Assembly: GCA_017548075.1 (NCBI GenBank)
Contig: JAFYNL010000049.1
Coordinates: forward strand, 1-46,694
DNA: 46,694 nt
Origin: Bacteroidaceae bacterium
Lineage (GTDB): Bacteria > Bacteroidota > Bacteroidia > Bacteroidales > Bacteroidaceae
Direction of reading: 5' to 3'
Within the stretch, counting starts at the first letter, position 1. Each line of letters begins with the position of its first letter. The position numbers and the translations under genes were made by a program. The notes beneath the pieces are model-generated. The model searched no databases, was not told where the DNA came from, and saw only the letters and a list, made by a program, of their open reading frames with translations. Positions 8,601-14,888 of this stretch are shown here, piece after piece.

Positions 8601-10025
8601 ACATTCAAAGCCAACGTTCCTGGAGCAGCTTTCCTGCTTAACGGCCAGCCCGTTCCCACTGCCAAATTCGACGGAATGCTCTTTGCTCCCGTCACCATTG
8701 AAGCCTCAGCTCCCGCAGGTTACAACTTCGTAGGTTGGAGCAAGACTGGCGCTTCCACAGTGACCGACATTCACAAGGGCGACAGTTGGAGCTATTGGGA
8801 TCAAGGTTCGCTCGACGGAACAAACTGGAAGACCGGAGCCATCAGTTGGCCTGCGGGTCCCACACCTCTCGGCTACGGGAAGAGTTCTATCGTGACGACC
8901 ATCAGCTATGGTGGTAACAGCAGTCAGAAGTATCCGACCTACTACTTCCGCAAGAATCTGACGCTCGATTGCGAGCCTTCCACTATTGCTTCGGTAACGC
9001 TCAACTTCACTGCCGACGATGGCTTTGTAGTCTATGTCAACGGAACTGAGGCCTGTCGCTATCTCTTGCCAGAAGGCGAGATTACCTACGAGACCTACGC
9101 CACCACTTATGCTCCTGATAATCCAGATTCCGGCACATTCGAACTGCCCGTAGACCTCTTCCAGAGAGGCGACAACATCATTGCAGTCGAGGTACATAAC
9201 AATGTGCCTGGCTCTACCGATATATATTGGGATGCCGAGATAAGTTACAACATTACTTCCGGCACAGCGATTGTCAGCCGCGAGCACACACTTCAACTCG
9301 ACACAGATGAAGATACTGATTTGCGAGCCATCTTCCAACCCCTGCAACCCGAATGCCTCATAGCAGCCGGCTCCACGCCAGTCGTTGTCAACGAGGTAAG
9401 TGCCAGCAACTCTGTGGCAGCCAACGAATACGGCAAGCGAAACGACTGGATAGAACTCTATAACACCACCGATCAGGACGTTGACCTCGAAGGGATGTAC
9501 CTCACCAACGACCCCTCAGAACCCGAGAAGTATCAAATCCCTGGCGGTATTATTCCCGCTCACGGCTATTACATTGTTTGGGCTGATAAGGTCGATCCCT
9601 TGCGCCAGTTGCATGCAGGCTTCAAACTCGCGAACGACGACGATCTGAGCGTCACACTTACCGCAGCCGACCATTCTTGGAGCGATTGCCTCACCTACAA
9701 AATCATGAATGGAGATGAGAGTGTAGGTCGCTATCCAGATGGAGGAAAACGAGTCTATCGCATGACCAGACCCACCATCGACGCCACAAACACGCTCACC
9801 TACTACAGCGAACTGCTTTACGGAGTTGACGAGAACTTCGACGAAGAGACTTTCCTCGATTCCATTACGGATATTGCTTGGGATGAAAGTTCTCTTTCGG
9901 GTGGCAACACGGCCATCTACACCATCGACGGCATAAAGATTTCACATCCACAGCGCGGCATCAACATAGTCCGTACCATCGGTCCTGACGGCAAGGTCAC
10001 CTCGAAGAAACTGCTCGTGAAGTAA
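5667..10025 (+). CDS. Large surface protein with CotH kinase-like domain, two lamin-tail domains and T9SS-type tail
   Basis: 1452 residues. Reading order: signal peptide (about 1-18); a jelly-roll, carbohydrate-binding-like region (20-180); a galactose-binding-like domain (185-345); lamin-tail domain 1 from about 350 ('LIFNEIMIGN...AEIYNPT'); a chitobiase-C-terminal-like domain (520-585, 'TLRYTTDGSAPS'); a CotH domain (590-960) with 'HVFFNGRYLAQLNLREPNN' and the kinase-like metal motif 'LHDQDWGW' near residue 861; an InlB-type repeat (975-1030); a second galactose-binding-like domain (1035-1190); lamin-tail domain 2 from about 1239 ('VVVNEVSASNS', 'WIELYNTTDQ'); and a sorting tail ending KKLLVK. 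CotH proteins are atypical protein kinases in spore coats; bacterial surface homologues are little studied. Lies 3 bp after the GH18-like gene and 2 bp before the ferredoxin gene, so one transcript is likely. Confidence 0.85.
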   Translation: MKKLLYSIFFLSLTISAQDFILPMGYNEPWTGKLLFNSEGGYNTGGNHDWEQLYEAQSGDVYTITMPTACYEADYGKVQFKTPITIHADHSYRFNLSFQSNKRISDVEIALCENENDEIYLLNATTSLSAGGKKTFSRTNLTGIDIEDAKIALAFPTTEDDVTITLSAISIYDSTEGKELWTGTSFYNWCYYADEDGTRIPDMEIEGRTETLSWTRSDFDDSQWAEAVMPIGNWGAISGVQTEWPGGDNTNFWFRRTFTLDEIHEKSRYMLNVLHDDSYRIWFNGELLDEASDWTSGTNAVKLEVTSLVQEGTNVIAAYVQQNWGGKLYDCGMTEELDFYEDFDDDADPSKLIFNEIMIGNIDQFIDYSWNYGAWAEIYNPTNQNILLDGLYVTDDEAEPYKFKLPDGTGVVKAKDFKVIYFDHNSADGTFGDTAFKQVRFKLDNGGGTLYLYDENGRKLTSVEYPGCITRCSWARTQDGGAEWNWTGEPTLAASNNDSDFGESRLEAPSVDTDSKLFLEPFSIQVDIPEGTTLRYTTDGSAPSLTNGSTSEDGTFDISETTILRFGLFQQGMLPSPVVTRSYIYRNNDYYLPVISIATNRDNLYDGKIGVYTDGVNGVSGRNHGASNINMDWERPVNFEYITPEGEMAVNQEAEFVISGGWSRHYAPSSFKIKGTNRYEGKKAIDYYPFFRYKPHNKYRQIMIRNGGNDNNSQAHGRVRDALTQQVLMSSGFYCDCQDYQPVHVFFNGRYLAQLNLREPNNRYHGYANYGYDDDEMDAFEYSNGYFQMAGTKDSFNRWKSLAQGCSSPNTYEQLKQLVDIDEVTNFFAAISYIGCSDWICNNNNVKGYRALPDGKFKLTLHDQDWGWSNTDGVQRINGNYGNELLAIYNNMKNGSADFRRRFIDAYCILSGSVFTRERRDEICDSICNLVAPALAWENKEPYTSYGEQKGAMGGPTSRRSRMNALKTAYSLGTGMNVTFKANVPGAAFLLNGQPVPTAKFDGMLFAPVTIEASAPAGYNFVGWSKTGASTVTDIHKGDSWSYWDQGSLDGTNWKTGAISWPAGPTPLGYGKSSIVTTISYGGNSSQKYPTYYFRKNLTLDCEPSTIASVTLNFTADDGFVVYVNGTEACRYLLPEGEITYETYATTYAPDNPDSGTFELPVDLFQRGDNIIAVEVHNNVPGSTDIYWDAEISYNITSGTAIVSREHTLQLDTDEDTDLRAIFQPLQPECLIAAGSTPVVVNEVSASNSVAANEYGKRNDWIELYNTTDQDVDLEGMYLTNDPSEPEKYQIPGGIIPAHGYYIVWADKVDPLRQLHAGFKLANDDDLSVTLTAADHSWSDCLTYKIMNGDESVGRYPDGGKRVYRMTRPTIDATNTLTYYSELLYGVDENFDEETFLDSITDIAWDESSLSGGNTAIYTIDGIKISHPQRGINIVRTIGPDGKVTSKKLLVK

Positions 10026-10027
10026 AA

Positions 10028-10849
10028 ATGAGGAAGTACCGTACCGCCATCATCATGTTTCTTGTGTTCGAAGTCATTGCCGTATGGCTTTGGCTATCGA
10101 GGGGAAACATATTCTTCCTGCTCAATTTCTCCTACTTGGGAATCTCCGTCGGCATTGGATGCGCATTGATGGCGGCAGGATGGAGATATGGTCGCGAACT
10201 GACTCAATTCTTGGTAGGTTCGTATATGCTGGTGTTCCTCGGTCTGATCTGCAGGGAGAACATGCAGATTGAGGGGTTCTGGTTCTACTTGGCATCAGGC
10301 ATATTCGGCGGAGCCATGCTCCATTACGTCATCGCTAAAATCTTTGGTCCATTGTTCTTCGGCAGGGGATGGTGCGGATATGCTTGTTGGACGGCGATGA
10401 TTCTCGACCTGCTGCCCTATAAGATACCCAAGAGCAGCAGACGCAGACTTGGATTCTTTAGATACATTATGTTTGCACTCTCGCTTGCCGTCGTAGTGAC
10501 TCTGCTTCTGACGGGCAAAGCCAATCACGCCACCATGTTTACGCTCTTCGTGGCTGGCAACGTATTCTACTATGTGGTGGGTATCGCATTGGCTCTACTC
10601 TTCAAGGACAATCGAGCATTCTGCAAATACATCTGTCCGATTACGGTATTCCTCAAGCCAATGAGCTACTTCTCACGACTTCGCATCCGTTGCGACGAAA
10701 GCAAATGCATCAAATGCGGCAAGTGCCTGAAAGTGTGTCCGATGGAGGTCGAGGTGTGCAGAGATTCCCGCCGTCGGAAGAACGCTACGGAGTGTATCTT
10801 GTGCCAAAGTTGCACCAAGGTCTGTCCAGTCAAGGCATTGAAATGCTGA
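10028..10849 (+). CDS. Membrane-bound 4Fe-4S ferredoxin-type protein (NapH/CcoG-like)
   Basis: 273 residues. The first ~205 contain about five to six hydrophobic segments, with the cysteine motifs 'GRGWCGYACWTA' and 'FCKYICPI' at membrane borders, as in the NapH/NosR/CcoG group. The cytoplasmic C-terminus holds two ferredoxin motifs, 'CIKCGKCLKVCP' and 'CILCQSCTKVCP', enough for two [4Fe-4S] clusters. Such proteins pass electrons between the quinone pool and periplasmic or cytoplasmic partners. The partner is unknown here, since its two upstream neighbours are secreted surface proteins rather than reductases. It starts 2 bp after the CotH gene stop, so it is probably translated from the same mRNA. 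No convincing terminator follows it. Confidence 0.85.
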   Translation: MRKYRTAIIMFLVFEVIAVWLWLSRGNIFFLLNFSYLGISVGIGCALMAAGWRYGRELTQFLVGSYMLVFLGLICRENMQIEGFWFYLASGIFGGAMLHYVIAKIFGPLFFGRGWCGYACWTAMILDLLPYKIPKSSRRRLGFFRYIMFALSLAVVVTLLLTGKANHATMFTLFVAGNVFYYVVGIALALLFKDNRAFCKYICPITVFLKPMSYFSRLRIRCDESKCIKCGKCLKVCPMEVEVCRDSRRRKNATECILCQSCTKVCPVKALKC

Positions 10850-10897
10850 TAGCAGAGGCCTTAAATTCCCCTCCTGATAAAAATAATTGTATAAAAG

Positions 10898-10929
10898 TTT
10901 GGCAGTTACGGGAAAAAGCCGTACCTTTG
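10898..10929 (+). promoter_or_regulatory. Promoter of the rpsF-rpsR-rplI operon
   Basis: The -33 box TTTG is at 10898-10901 and the -7 box TACCTTTG at 10922-10929, with 20 bp between. The leader before the rpsF ATG is about 45 bases, AT-rich, with a small palindrome GCTTTTAAAGC. I cannot recognise the S6:S18 autoregulatory RNA motif in it with confidence. Confidence 0.8.
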
Positions 10930-10977
10930 CCGCGCTTTTAAAGCATAAACATTATTTATTAACTTATTTAACGTATT

Positions 10978-11325
10978 ATGAATCAATACGAAACCGTTTT
11001 CATTTTGACTCCCGTTTTGTCTGATGATCAGATGAAGGAAACGGTAGAAAAGTTCAAAGGCGTTCTCACTAATGCTGGTGCAGAAATCATCAGCGAAGAG
11101 AACTGGGGCCTGAAGAAACTTGCCTATCCCATCGACAAGAAGACAACTGGATTCTACGAGCTCATTGAGTTCAATGCAGCTCCCGAGACTATTAAGACTC
11201 TTGAGATTGCTTATCGTCGTGACGAGAAAGTGCTCCGCTACCTCACCGTTAAGATGGAGAAGTACGCAGCCGAGTATGCAGCTAAGAGAAGAGGTAACAA
11301 ACAAGCTAAAGTGGAGGAGGCATAA
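10978..11325 (+). CDS. rpsF: Small ribosomal subunit protein bS6
   Basis: 115 residues, normal family length. It opens with the typical '[18 protein letters not shown]' and contains '[22 protein letters not shown]' and '[14 protein letters not shown]', the conserved core of bS6. It binds 16S rRNA of the 30S platform together with bS18, which is encoded 2 bp downstream. The end of the gene carries a GGAGGAGG stretch that serves as ribosome binding site for rpsR. The gene order S6, S18, L9 without ssb or priB between them is typical of Bacteroidetes. Confidence 0.97.
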   Translation: MNQYETVFILTPVLSDDQMKETVEKFKGVLTNAGAEIISEENWGLKKLAYPIDKKTTGFYELIEFNAAPETIKTLEIAYRRDEKVLRYLTVKMEKYAAEYAAKRRGNKQAKVEEA

Positions 11326-11327
11326 AC

Positions 11328-11594
11328 ATGGCACAGCAATCAGAAATCCGCTACTTGACCGCTCCCGCTATTGACGTCAAGAAGAAGAAGTACTGCCGTT
11401 TCAAGAAGAGCGGTATTAAGTATATCGACTACAAAGATCCCGAATTCTTGAAGAAGTTCCTCAACGAGCAGGGTAAGATTCTGCCCCGCCGCATCACAGG
11501 TACATCTCTCAAGTATCAGCGTCGCGTTGCTCAGGCCGTTAAGCGTGCCCGTCACCTCGCCCTGCTGCCTTTCGTAACTGATTTGATGAAGTAA
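11328..11594 (+). CDS. rpsR: Small ribosomal subunit protein bS18
   Basis: 88 residues, basic. The core '[40 protein letters not shown]' continuing into '[20 protein letters not shown]' is diagnostic of bS18, the bS6 partner on the 30S platform. Its ATG lies 2 bp after the rpsF stop with a strong purine-rich site in the end of rpsF, indicating coupled translation. rplI follows after 16 bp. Confidence 0.97.
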   Translation: MAQQSEIRYLTAPAIDVKKKKYCRFKKSGIKYIDYKDPEFLKKFLNEQGKILPRRITGTSLKYQRRVAQAVKRARHLALLPFVTDLMK

Positions 11595-11610
11595 AGTAAG
11601 GAGGAAGATT

Positions 11611-12222
11611 ATGGAAATTATACTGAAAGAAGACGTAATCGGACTCGGTTACAAGAACGATATCGTGAATGTTAAGGCCGGCTATGGTCGTAACTATCTG
11701 ATTCCTACTGGCAAGGGCGTCATCGCTAGCGAAAGCGCTAAGAAGGTTCTCGCTGAGGAACTCAAGCAGAAGGCCGTTAAGCTCGCTAAGATCAAGGCAG
11801 AGGCAGAGGCTCTCGCAGAGAAGCTGAATGCAGTTAGCCTGAGCTTCAATGCTAAGGCAAGCAGCACTGGCGTTATCTATGGTAGCATCGGCAGCCTGCA
11901 GATTGCAGAAGAACTCCAGAAGCTCGGCTTCGACATCGACCGCAAGCTCATCGCCATCAAGGACGTGAAGACTGCTGGCGAATATGTCGCTGTCGTTAAG
12001 CTCCACAAGGAAGTTGCCGCTCAGGTTCCTTTCACCGTAACTGTTGAGATGGACAAGCCTGAGGTTCAGGAAGAAGCTCCCGTAGAGAAGAAGCCCAGAA
12101 AGGCTAAGAAGGAAGAAACTCCTGCAGAGGAGGAAGCTCCTGTAGTTGAGGAAGCTCCCGCCGAGGAGGTTCCTGCAGAAGAGGCCGAGGCTCCCGCAGA
12201 AGAACAGAAAGAAGAAGAATAA
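11611..12222 (+). CDS. rplI: Large ribosomal subunit protein bL9 with long acidic C-terminal tail
   Basis: 203 residues against about 148 in typical bL9. Residues 1-45 carry the N-terminal rRNA-binding domain ('VKAGYGRNYLIPTGKGVIAS'), then the long connecting helix rich in A, E and K, then the C-terminal domain ('GSIGSLQIAEELQKLGFDIDRK', 'GEYVAVVKLHKEV'). From about residue 150 a low-complexity tail of E, A, P and V, with one KKPRKAKKE patch, extends the protein by some 50 residues. The family role is binding 23S rRNA near the L1 stalk and limiting frameshifting. The tail has no assigned function. Preceded by GTAAGGAGGAAG, a strong ribosome binding site. Last gene of the operon; a hairpin follows at 12245. 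Confidence 0.96.
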   Translation: MEIILKEDVIGLGYKNDIVNVKAGYGRNYLIPTGKGVIASESAKKVLAEELKQKAVKLAKIKAEAEALAEKLNAVSLSFNAKASSTGVIYGSIGSLQIAEELQKLGFDIDRKLIAIKDVKTAGEYVAVVKLHKEVAAQVPFTVTVEMDKPEVQEEAPVEKKPRKAKKEETPAEEEAPVVEEAPAEEVPAEEAEAPAEEQKEEE

Positions 12223-12244
12223 GTAAGTTTTACTTTCATAGGAG

Positions 12245-12281
12245 CAAAGGGGCACGGCCGCAAAAAGCCAGTGCCCCTTTG
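12245..12281 (+). terminator. Hairpin after rplI
   Basis: Perfect 11-bp stem CAAAGGGGCAC/GTGCCCCTTTG with a 15-base loop that can form a short inner GGC/GCC pairing. No long T-run follows on the plus strand, so it may be a weak or factor-assisted terminator or an mRNA 3'-end stabiliser. Confidence 0.7.
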
Positions 12282-12312
12282 TGTCTAAAATAACATTCAA
12301 TTTCCTAAGTCG

Positions 12313-13413
12313 ATGAGCATCATCAAATGTCCCGAATGTCGTGGCCAAGTCTCCACTATGGCAGGAACTTGTCCTCATTGTGGCACAAACATTTCAGGCA
12401 ACCTTCGCACTTGTCCCAGTTGCGGCGGTTATTTCCTCTTGACTCAAGACAAATGTCCTGAATGCGGAGCTGAACTGGAGAAAGAAGTCGAGGAACAGCC
12501 CGTCAACCCCTCTCCCACTCCTGAACAGGAAAAGATGGAAGAGAAGAAGAAACCTCACAAGTCGAAAGGTCCAATCATCATCTTCTCTGTAATCCTCCTC
12601 ATTCTCGCGTGCGCAGGATACTATTATTTTAATCTGCAACGCATGCAAAAGAAAGAGCAGGCCGATTACGAGCGACTGGAAGGCATCACGAACCCTGAGT
12701 TCTATCAGCAGTTCCTCATCGACTATCCCGATAGCAAGCATTATACCGAAATAGAGGAACGCATGCATGTTCTCCAAACGGAAGCAGAGGAATGGAATCA
12801 AGTCCTCAAGAATATCAATCGTTCCAGCGTTTCGCTTTTCATGCAAAAGCACCCAAACTCCCTTCGACAAAGGACTTGCGAGGATATGCTCGACTCCATT
12901 GATTGGAACGAAGCTTTGGCTATTGGCACAGAGGAAGCCGTGACCGACTACCTGACTCGCCATCCCAAAGGACGTTTCGTTGATGATGCCGCAGAGCAAA
13001 AGAATGCGCTCTTGCTCGCAAAGGTAACTCCCGAAGAGAAGGCTCTGCTTCGTGGCACCCTCGAGGCTTTCTTCTCAAAGGCAATTGCTCAACAGGACAT
13101 CGAAGCCGTTAAGGCTGCAATCCCCGATACAATAAGCTTTTGCGGCAATTCGAATGCCAATGCCGAGACCATCATTCAATATGCTCAAGAAAAGGTAGCA
13201 AAGGATGTTATCGGGCTTCACTACATCATTGGGCAGAGAATGGACGTTCACAAGGAGACGCTTCCAAATGGTAATACAGGCTTCGCAGTTGAAGTCAACC
13301 TGCAGGAGACCATCAGTCGAAGCGACACAAATCAGCCCTCGTCCAACATTTATCGCGTTAGCGCCCTCATTAATCAGGAACAAAAGATTGTTCGCATGAA
13401 CATCACAAAATAA
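12313..13413 (+). CDS. Double zinc-ribbon, single-pass membrane protein, function unknown
   Basis: 366 residues. The N-terminus has four CxxC knuckles ('CPECRGQ', 'CPHCG', 'CPSCGG', 'CPECGAE') forming two zinc ribbons in the first ~56 residues. A charged, proline-rich linker follows, then one membrane helix at about 90-108 (IIIFSVILLILACAGYYYF). With no signal peptide before the ribbons, they should face the cytoplasm and the C-terminal ~255 residues the periplasm. That part begins with helical repeats ('FYQQFLIDYPDSKHYTEIEERM', 'LTRHPKGRFVDDA') reminiscent of TPR-like units and ends in a cystatin- or NTF2-like alpha+beta region. The purH-like gene starts 13 bp later, so they are probably co-transcribed. 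No family name can be given. Confidence 0.82.
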   Translation: MSIIKCPECRGQVSTMAGTCPHCGTNISGNLRTCPSCGGYFLLTQDKCPECGAELEKEVEEQPVNPSPTPEQEKMEEKKKPHKSKGPIIIFSVILLILACAGYYYFNLQRMQKKEQADYERLEGITNPEFYQQFLIDYPDSKHYTEIEERMHVLQTEAEEWNQVLKNINRSSVSLFMQKHPNSLRQRTCEDMLDSIDWNEALAIGTEEAVTDYLTRHPKGRFVDDAAEQKNALLLAKVTPEEKALLRGTLEAFFSKAIAQQDIEAVKAAIPDTISFCGNSNANAETIIQYAQEKVAKDVIGLHYIIGQRMDVHKETLPNGNTGFAVEVNLQETISRSDTNQPSSNIYRVSALINQEQKIVRMNITK

Positions 13414-13426
13414 CTTACCACACATT

Positions 13427-14614
13427 ATGGCACAGAAAGAACTGCAGCTCAAGTACGGCTGCAACCCCAATCAGAAACCCTCGCGCATCTTCATGGAAGA
13501 AGGAGAACTGCCTCTCGAAGTACTCGGAGGACGTCCCGGCTACATTAACTTCCTCGATGCTCTGAATAGTTGGCAACTTGTTAAGGAACTCAAAGCCGCT
13601 ACTGGTCTTCCCGCAGCAGCCAGTTTCAAGCACGTTTCCCCCGCTGGAGCCGCAGTAGGTCTGCCTTTGAGCGACACTCTGGCTCGCATCTATTTCGTGG
13701 ACGACATCAAGGTGCCTTTAAGTCCGATTGCCTGTGCCTATGCTCGTGCAAGAGGAGCCGACCGTATGAGCAGCTATGGAGATTTCATCGCTTTGAGTGA
13801 TACTTGCGACGAAGCAACTGCCCTTCTCATCAAACGCGAAGTGAGTGATGGCGTCATTGCTCCTGGCTATACGGAAGAAGCGCTTCAGATTCTCCGCGAA
13901 AAGCGCAAAGGAACTTACAACATCATCCAGATTGACCCGAACTATGTGCCTGCTCCAATCGAACGCAAGCAAGTGTTTGGCGTCACTTTCGAGCAAGGAA
14001 GAAACGAAGTGAAGCTCGACGATCCTGCTCTCTTCGAGAACATTCCCACTGCCAACAAGAACTTCCCTGAAGCCGCAAAGCGCGACCTCATCATCGCTCT
14101 CATCACCCTTAAATACACGCAGAGCAATAGTGTCTGCTATGTGAAGGATGGTCAGGCAATCGGTATTGGTGCAGGTCAGCAGAGTCGCATCCATTGCACG
14201 CGACTTGCAGGCAACAAGGCCGATATCTGGTGGCTCCGTCAGAACCCGAAGGTAATGGCTTTGCCCTTCATTCCTGGCATTCGTCGTGCAGACAGAGATA
14301 ACACAATTGATGTCTATATCAGCGACGATTATATGGACGTTTTGGCTGAAGGCGAATGGCAGAAGTTCTTTACTGAAAAGCCCGAACCTCTCTCTCGTGA
14401 AGAGAAGAAGGCTTGGATTGCGAAGAATACTGGCGTGAGTCTTGGCAGCGATGCTTTCTTCCCGTTTGGCGACAATGTAGAGCGTGCTCACAAGAGTGGC
14501 GTGGAATACATTGCTCAGGCAGGTGGAAGCGTTCGCGACGACCACGTTATCATGACTTGCGACAAATACGGTATCGCAATGACCTTCACAGGTGTAAGAC
14601 TTTTCCACCACTAA
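13427..14614 (+). CDS. AICAR transformylase-type protein (PurH C-terminal domain only)
   Basis: 395 residues matching the transformylase half of PurH, which transfers a formyl group from 10-formyl-THF to AICAR in purine synthesis. Visible motifs: 'ASFKHVSPAGAAVG', at the position of the KHxNPCG motif of PurH, and 'GIGAGQQSRIHCTRLAGNKADIWWLRQNPKV', the conserved substrate-binding region. The N-terminal IMP cyclohydrolase (MGS-like) domain of bifunctional PurH is absent, and the gene starts with its own ATG, so this is not a truncation at the window scale. Bacteroidetes genomes commonly carry such short paralogues; a full PurH may exist elsewhere. The KHxNPCG histidine is kept but NPCG reads SPAG. 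A small basic gene follows after 13 bp. Confidence 0.85.
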   Translation: MAQKELQLKYGCNPNQKPSRIFMEEGELPLEVLGGRPGYINFLDALNSWQLVKELKAATGLPAAASFKHVSPAGAAVGLPLSDTLARIYFVDDIKVPLSPIACAYARARGADRMSSYGDFIALSDTCDEATALLIKREVSDGVIAPGYTEEALQILREKRKGTYNIIQIDPNYVPAPIERKQVFGVTFEQGRNEVKLDDPALFENIPTANKNFPEAAKRDLIIALITLKYTQSNSVCYVKDGQAIGIGAGQQSRIHCTRLAGNKADIWWLRQNPKVMALPFIPGIRRADRDNTIDVYISDDYMDVLAEGEWQKFFTEKPEPLSREEKKAWIAKNTGVSLGSDAFFPFGDNVERAHKSGVEYIAQAGGSVRDDHVIMTCDKYGIAMTFTGVRLFHH

Positions 14615-14627
14615 AAAGAACCCGCAA

Positions 14628-14834
14628 ATGGCTAAGTTCGGAGGCGATGATATCGATGCTGTAATCCTGGGAGGCATAACTTTCAAGGGCGGCGCTAAGA
14701 GTGGCCCGAAGAAAGATGAGCCGAAGGTCAAGACTAAGGCAAAGAAGAAACAATACATCACAGGTGCTCACGGCAGCGGAGCAGCCAAGAAGAAGGCTGA
14801 CATCCGCCGTCAAAGAGCAAACAGACATAAATAA
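14628..14834 (+). CDS. Small lysine-rich protein, function unknown
   Basis: 68 residues, strongly basic. The first 20 are mixed ('MAKFGGDDIDAVILGG'), followed by a lysine, glycine and alanine-rich tail ('KVKTKAKKKQYITGAHGSG', 'KKADIRRQRANRHK'). There is no signal peptide or membrane segment. It resembles neither a ribosomal protein nor a histone-like protein I can name, but the charge pattern suggests nucleic-acid binding. It starts 13 bp after the transformylase-like gene, in the same direction, and a heptanucleotide repeat begins right after its stop. The reading frame could be spurious, but start, spacing and lack of a better alternative favour a real gene. Confidence 0.55.
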   Translation: MAKFGGDDIDAVILGGITFKGGAKSGPKKDEPKVKTKAKKKQYITGAHGSGAAKKKADIRRQRANRHK

Positions 14835-14869
14835 AGAGTGAAGAATTAAGAGTGCAGAGTGAAGAATTC
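14835..14869 (+). repeat. Intergenic heptanucleotide repeat (AGAGTGA/AGAATTA type)
   Basis: Five abutting 7-mers: AGAGTGA, AGAATTA, AGAGTGC, AGAGTGA, AGAATTC. It starts right after the stop of the small basic gene and ends 19 bp before the start of the DUF4831 gene. Two further units occur at 23768-23781 upstream of dnaB. Confidence 0.85.
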
Positions 14870-14888
14870 ACTTAAAGGATTTAATGAT

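Noticed and set aside
13718-14761. 347-codon antisense frame over the transformylase-like gene and the small basic gene
   Set aside because: No start context, and the plus-strand genes explain the region.
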